A DNA stretch of 64,000 nucleotides from Candidatus Thiodiazotropha sp. (ex Epidulcina cf. delphinae) (lineage in GTDB: Bacteria; Pseudomonadota; Gammaproteobacteria; Chromatiales; Chromatiaceae), in assembly GCA_025656455.1 (NCBI GenBank), contig JAHXHS010000003.1, positions 124,001-188,000 on the forward strand, in the 5' to 3' direction. This document shows, in pieces, positions 60,510-64,000 of this stretch. Within the stretch, counting starts at the first letter, position 1; every line of letters begins with the position of its first letter. Both the position numbers and the translations under genes were made by a program. The notes below the pieces were generated by a model, which saw only the letters and a list, made by a program, of their open reading frames with translations, ran no database searches and was not told the DNA's origin.

Positions 60510-61649
60510 TCACGCAGGGTCTGCGCTGTGTAGCACGGGGAATTTCTTTACCAGGAAGAGGTAGGCCATGATCTCAATGGCTACGACGCCCGCGGTTACC
60601 ATGATTTCCGAAACGGAAGGGAAGTAGCTGTAGCCAGGCCCCGGATCATAGTTGATCAGGAAGGCATTGAAGCGATACAGGGTGCCGGCGAAGAGCATGG
60701 ACACAGCCGCATAGAGCAGATAGGGACCACGCTGTCGCCGGTCCGGTGAGAGCAACACCAGCAGGGGAAAGATAAACAGCGCGGTCTCCAGCAGGAACAT
60801 CCAGCTACCGAGATCCCCGGCAAAGATCAGTCCCAGCTTGCCCCTTAAGAGTAACTCGACAAAGCGGATGATCAGATAGAGACTCAACAGCCCGACAACG
60901 CCTTTGCCCAATCCGGTGAGCAGTGGTGTCTCAGAGGGGCGGCGAAATCCCACCGCAGTGAACGAGGCCTCGAACACCACCACGGCGAAACCCATGATCA
61001 GGGCGGTCAATACCGCCAGCAGTGGTTGGATATGCAGCGATTGCCAGAGGGGATGCACCTTGTAGCCCATGGCGATCAGCATCGATCCCAGGGAGGACTG
61101 GTGCATGGTAGGCAGCAGTACGCCTAGCGCAATGATTGCAAAGAGCACTTTGTTCAGTGATTTAAGCAGCCTGTTGGCGCCGAACTTCTCCAGAAAGGCT
61201 GGCGAGAACTCGATGAACAGCACCAGGATATAGGCGGCGACACAGAGTCCCACCTCAAGCATCACCGAGTTGAAGTTCATGTGCCAGGGCAGGAAGATGT
61301 TATAGAACTGCCACCAGCGGCCCATGTCGATGAAAGCGCCCAGGCCGCCGAGGGCATAGCCCAGCAGGCTGGCGAGCAGGGCCGGGCGAATCAGCGGATG
61401 GTATTCGCCTCTGTTCATCACATACACGGTAATTGCCAGCGCATAACCTCCGCAGGCCAGTGCGGTGCCGACGACAATGTCATAGACCACCCAGATTCCC
61501 CAGGCATAACCGCTGTTGAGGTTGGTCACGAATCCCATGCCGCTGGTGAAACGGATGGCGAGAAAATAGAGACCGATCAGCGCCACCGCCGCGAGCAGTA
61601 GAAAGGGCAGGGTGATGATCGGGCGTTTCAGCGCCTGGTGTTCGCTCAT
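60510..61649 (-). CDS. hybB: Hydrogenase membrane anchor HybB (NrfD/PsrC family)
   Basis: This 379-residue integral membrane protein has about ten helices. RFTSGMGFVTNLNSGYAWGIWVVYDIVVGTALACGGYA is the HybB start, SLGALGYALGGLGAFIDMGRWWQFYN the quinone-side block, and LYRFNAFLINYDPGPGYSYFPSVSEIMVTAG the end. It passes electrons from HybA to menaquinone or ubiquinone. Its start overlaps the hybA stop by four bases (ATGA). Confidence 0.95.
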   Translation of the reverse strand: MSEHQALKRPIITLPFLLLAAVALIGLYFLAIRFTSGMGFVTNLNSGYAWGIWVVYDIVVGTALACGGYALAITVYVMNRGEYHPLIRPALLASLLGYALGGLGAFIDMGRWWQFYNIFLPWHMNFNSVMLEVGLCVAAYILVLFIEFSPAFLEKFGANRLLKSLNKVLFAIIALGVLLPTMHQSSLGSMLIAMGYKVHPLWQSLHIQPLLAVLTALIMGFAVVVFEASFTAVGFRRPSETPLLTGLGKGVVGLLSLYLIIRFVELLLRGKLGLIFAGDLGSWMFLLETALFIFPLLVLLSPDRRQRGPYLLYAAVSMLFAGTLYRFNAFLINYDPGPGYSYFPSVSEIMVTAGVVAIEIMAYLFLVKKFPVLHSADPA

Positions 61650-62617
61650 GAGTCACCTCCTTCGTCGTCACGCGTATTGCGACGCACCACAAAGGTCAGC
61701 CCGGCGAGCGCCACCGCCGGGAGGGCCAGATAGCTATACAGGGTGTGCTGCACCGTCTCAGAGATGGATGCATAGGAGCGTTCACCCAGCGGCGGCATCC
61801 CCAGCTTGTCAAACGCGATCGCAGAGACATGCATGACATTGGTGCCCCCGGCCTCCCTTTCACCCCAGATATGTTGCTGATAACTGGGCGCCGCTTTTTC
61901 GTGATGGCTGTCGGGACTGCGCACATCGCCGCGTGGGTAGTTGTAGAGCTCGCCGGCAGTGAGCGTCATGCGTTGCCGGGCCTCTTCCAGCAGCGCCTTG
62001 CGTGATCCGAACAAGGTGGCCCCGGTCGGGCAGACCTCGGCGCAACCCGTGATCATGCCCTTGTCGACTCGCTCCACCCCGGCCTGATTACACATCTGGC
62101 ACTTGTGGATCTCACCGAAGGGGTTGCGATAGTCGAACTGCGGCACGTTGTAGGGACAGCCGACCATACAGGTTCGGCAGCCGATACAGGCATCGGCATC
62201 ATAGGTGACGATACCGGTTTTGGGGTGGCGTCGCAGGGCGGTGACCGGGCAGACCGAGACGCATCCCGGATCGACGCAATGCATGCAGCTACGCTTTTCA
62301 AAGGCGAAGCCATCTACGGTTTGGTCTTTGTGTAGTCCCTCACCCTCCGTGTAGACCTTGATCACATTCAGGGTTTGCGGGGAGAGGTCGCGCGCCGCGT
62401 CGTACTGGGTCTCATCGCCCATCGCCACCGGCGGCATGCCGTTCACCTCCTTGCACTTGCTGACACAGGCCTTGCAGCCGATACAGAGGGTAGCGTCGAA
62501 CAGCATGCCGATGGCGTCTTCCGCCGGCTCCAGGTTTCCCCTGGCTTCGGCAGCGCCGCTGCCCAGCAGGGCAGCCGTGCCGCCGAGGGATGCCTTGAGA
62601 AAATCTCTGCGTTTCAT
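61646..62617 (-). CDS. hybA: Hydrogenase ferredoxin subunit HybA
   Basis: This 323-residue protein has a Tat signal (MKRRDFLKASLGGTAALLGSGAAEA). Four Cys groups for [4Fe-4S] clusters are in CIGCKACVSKCKE, CMHCVDPGCVSVCPVTAL, CIGCRTCMVGCPYNVP and CQMC...CAEVCPTG. A C-terminal membrane anchor is at about 288-308. It links the hybO/hybC catalytic pair to HybB. Located nine bases after the hybO stop. Confidence 0.96.
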   Translation of the reverse strand: MKRRDFLKASLGGTAALLGSGAAEARGNLEPAEDAIGMLFDATLCIGCKACVSKCKEVNGMPPVAMGDETQYDAARDLSPQTLNVIKVYTEGEGLHKDQTVDGFAFEKRSCMHCVDPGCVSVCPVTALRRHPKTGIVTYDADACIGCRTCMVGCPYNVPQFDYRNPFGEIHKCQMCNQAGVERVDKGMITGCAEVCPTGATLFGSRKALLEEARQRMTLTAGELYNYPRGDVRSPDSHHEKAAPSYQQHIWGEREAGGTNVMHVSAIAFDKLGMPPLGERSYASISETVQHTLYSYLALPAVALAGLTFVVRRNTRDDEGGDS

Positions 62618-62626
62618 GGCATCCCC

Positions 62627-63748
62627 CTAGTTTTCGTTGCGCTCTTTAGCGTCGAGCTTTTTTGCCGCCATGGCGGTGGCGCCGACAGCCAGGCCGATCG
62701 CCGCGCCGGTGATGGCGGCAGCACCGGTCGATATCCCGGCGCCACCTTCACGATCATCGATTGAGGGGAACATGTTTGGCGGGGTGTGTGTTTTGACATC
62801 GGCCAGACTGAACAGGGGCTTGCTGAAACCCACCCCACCCTCTGAGCAGCCGAAACAGGGATGCCCGACACCGATGGGCCAGACCCCGCCGCCGACATTG
62901 TTGAACTCCAGGCTCGGGCAGTTGTTGTAGGTTTCCGGGCCTTTGCAACCCAACTTATAGAGACAGTAGCCTTTGCGGTGGCCTTCGTCGCCGAACTCCT
63001 CTGCGAAACGACCGGCATCGAAATGAGGGCGCCGGTAGCAGTTTTCGTGAATCAGGCGGCCATAGGCCCATTTCGGGCGGCCCTTCTCATCAATCGGGGG
63101 TAGTTTTCCGTAGGTTACGAAGTAGAGGACGGTGCCGATAAAGTTCGCCGGGTTGGGCGGGCAGCCGGGAATGGTGACAACGGTTTTGCCTGACAGCAGC
63201 TGTGGGGCGCCGACCGCACCGGTCGGATTGGGATCTGCTGACTGAACGCCACCCCAACTGGCGCATGAGCCGAAGGCAACGATCGCGGCAGCATGTTCCG
63301 CGGCCTCGTTGGTGATATCGACCATGGTTTCACCGCCGATTTTGCAAAAGATGCCGTCGTTGGCGAGCGGAATGGCGCCCTCGATCACCAACAGATATTT
63401 ACCCTTATTCTCCCGCATGGCCTTTTTCTTGATCGCCTCCACCTGATGACCGGCGCCGCTATCCAGGGTTTGGTGATAGTCGAGAGAGATCAGATCGAGA
63501 ATAAGGTGTTCAAGCGAGGGTTGTTCAGAGCGAAGCAGGGATTCACTGGGTCCGGTGCACTCCTGACCATGTAGCCAGATCACCGGCGGGCGTCGTTGCG
63601 GATCGGCCACCGCTTCGGCCATCGCCATCCCTGCCTTGGATGATAAACCGAGAGAGGCCGCAACGCCGGTGCAGAACTTGAGAAAGGTCCTGCGAGAGAC
63701 GCCGAGACGCTTCTCCACAGCGGTAAAGTCGAATTCATTCACTGCCAT
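62627..63748 (-). CDS. hybO: [NiFe] hydrogenase small subunit
   Basis: This 373-residue protein has a Tat signal with twin Arg (SRRTFLKFCTGVAASLGL). Fe-S cluster cysteines are in WLHGQECTGPSESLL, FGSCASWGG, IPGCPPNPANF, CYRRPHF...GYCLYKLGCKGPETYNNCP and HPCFGCSE. A C-terminal hydrophobic anchor (AAAITGAAIGLAVGATAMA) is present. It is the first gene of the hybO-A-B-C-D-hupF-hybE operon, with GGAGAATG before the ATG. Confidence 0.97.
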   Translation of the reverse strand: MAVNEFDFTAVEKRLGVSRRTFLKFCTGVAASLGLSSKAGMAMAEAVADPQRRPPVIWLHGQECTGPSESLLRSEQPSLEHLILDLISLDYHQTLDSGAGHQVEAIKKKAMRENKGKYLLVIEGAIPLANDGIFCKIGGETMVDITNEAAEHAAAIVAFGSCASWGGVQSADPNPTGAVGAPQLLSGKTVVTIPGCPPNPANFIGTVLYFVTYGKLPPIDEKGRPKWAYGRLIHENCYRRPHFDAGRFAEEFGDEGHRKGYCLYKLGCKGPETYNNCPSLEFNNVGGGVWPIGVGHPCFGCSEGGVGFSKPLFSLADVKTHTPPNMFPSIDDREGGAGISTGAAAITGAAIGLAVGATAMAAKKLDAKERNEN

Positions 63749-63817
63749 CGGTCATTCTCCGGTTGTCAAGTGAGGCGAACTGGGTCCAGCGTGCATGGGG
63801 GAAAAACCTCCCTATTT

Positions 63818-63834
63818 CCGCAACTTCCATGCCG
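63818..63834 (-). promoter_or_regulatory. Candidate sigma-54 promoter of the hyb operon
   Basis: On the minus strand CGGCATGGAAGTTGCGG has the required GG (-24) and GC (-12) separated by ten bases and agrees with the consensus (T)GGCA-y-G-N4-TTGC, except for C in place of the leading T and T in place of C. It lies about 70 bases before the hybO ATG. Several proteobacterial uptake hydrogenase operons are sigma-54/HupR-dependent. Prediction only. Confidence 0.45.
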
Positions 63835-63963
63835 TTTTTTTTTATTTAGCCTTTTCAGCCGGTTATGTTTACCAGGCGCCTTAGGCGAGTCGGTTATGTG
63901 GTAACTCCTTTTGCAGCTTTATTTCTCTACTGGAAAGATGAATTTCACTTTCGGTGATGCTCA

Positions 63964-63977
63964 GGCGGGATATCCCG
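63964..63977. other. Perfect 14-bp palindrome GCGGGATATCCCGC
   Basis: It lies about 220 bp upstream of hybO, near the window end. It could be a regulator-binding site for the hyb operon or the 3' hairpin of a gene outside the window; the short distance to the edge prevents a decision. Confidence 0.3.
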
Positions 63978-64000
63978 CGGGTTCGCCAGATATCTCCGAA

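Overview
The window looks like the chromosome of a gammaproteobacterial, chemolithotrophic sulfur oxidiser of the Chromatiales/Sedimenticola/Thiodiazotropha kind. This is inferred from gene content only: a sulfide:quinone-reductase-like flavoprotein, the remnant of a SoeABC-type sulfite-oxidising molybdoenzyme, a periplasmic hyb-type [NiFe] hydrogenase, c-type cytochromes, a haem-binding chemoreceptor, FNR-type regulators and a PEP-CTERM protein, set among gammaproteobacterial housekeeping genes (gcvR, dapA-bamC, ispG, lpxH, uup, tsaB).

Layout. 0-12 kb: end of a PerM-type permease, a DUF2892 protein, a Crp/Fnr regulator, a large hybrid histidine kinase, gcvR-bcp-phoH on the minus strand, dapA-bamC-MBL hydrolase on the plus strand, and the SQR-like gene. 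12.5-20.4 kb: an island with more AT-rich codons holding a TonB-dependent receptor, a membrane protein, a periplasmic substrate-binding-like protein and a hybrid kinase. 20.5-29.3 kb: ispG, a GlcG-like protein, DUF6858, an FNR-like regulator, a response regulator, trpB2 and uup. 29.3-34.8 kb: an accessory island of AT-rich orphan membrane genes, a RAYT/IS200-type transposase followed by a 227-bp tandem repeat, an attC-like hairpin, an IS91 remnant and a truncated gene. 34.8-42.8 kb: phzF-like, GST, the soeA/soeC deletion scar, a lipase-like hydrolase, an RRM protein and an RND efflux pair. 42.8-53.8 kb: a duplicated PEP-CTERM locus, tsaB, two Slp lipoproteins, a MotA/MotB-like motor pair, glycerate kinase, a DUF455 protein, lpxH, ppiB and ppiA. 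54.5-64 kb: two cytochromes c, the haem chemoreceptor and the complete hybOABCD-hupF-hybE operon behind a candidate sigma-54 promoter.

The most unusual content lies between the genes. At least nine copies of a structured element occur. It has a core of about 50 nt whose short unpaired blocks are conserved (GCGTTR ... CTTG ... GCG ... CGCCTTG), while two nested stems differ in sequence from copy to copy yet stay complementary. Most cores sit inside long inverted arms that are private to each locus. Two loci, both 267 bp, carry two oppositely oriented cores inside one outer inverted repeat, which predicts a three-way or cloverleaf fold. Several element ends (TAACCCGGCA, TAACCCGCAT, TAAGGGCC) coincide with the stop codons of adjacent genes. 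I know of no described family with this combination of features, and it is the main candidate for an undescribed system. No tRNA, rRNA or CRISPR array was seen.
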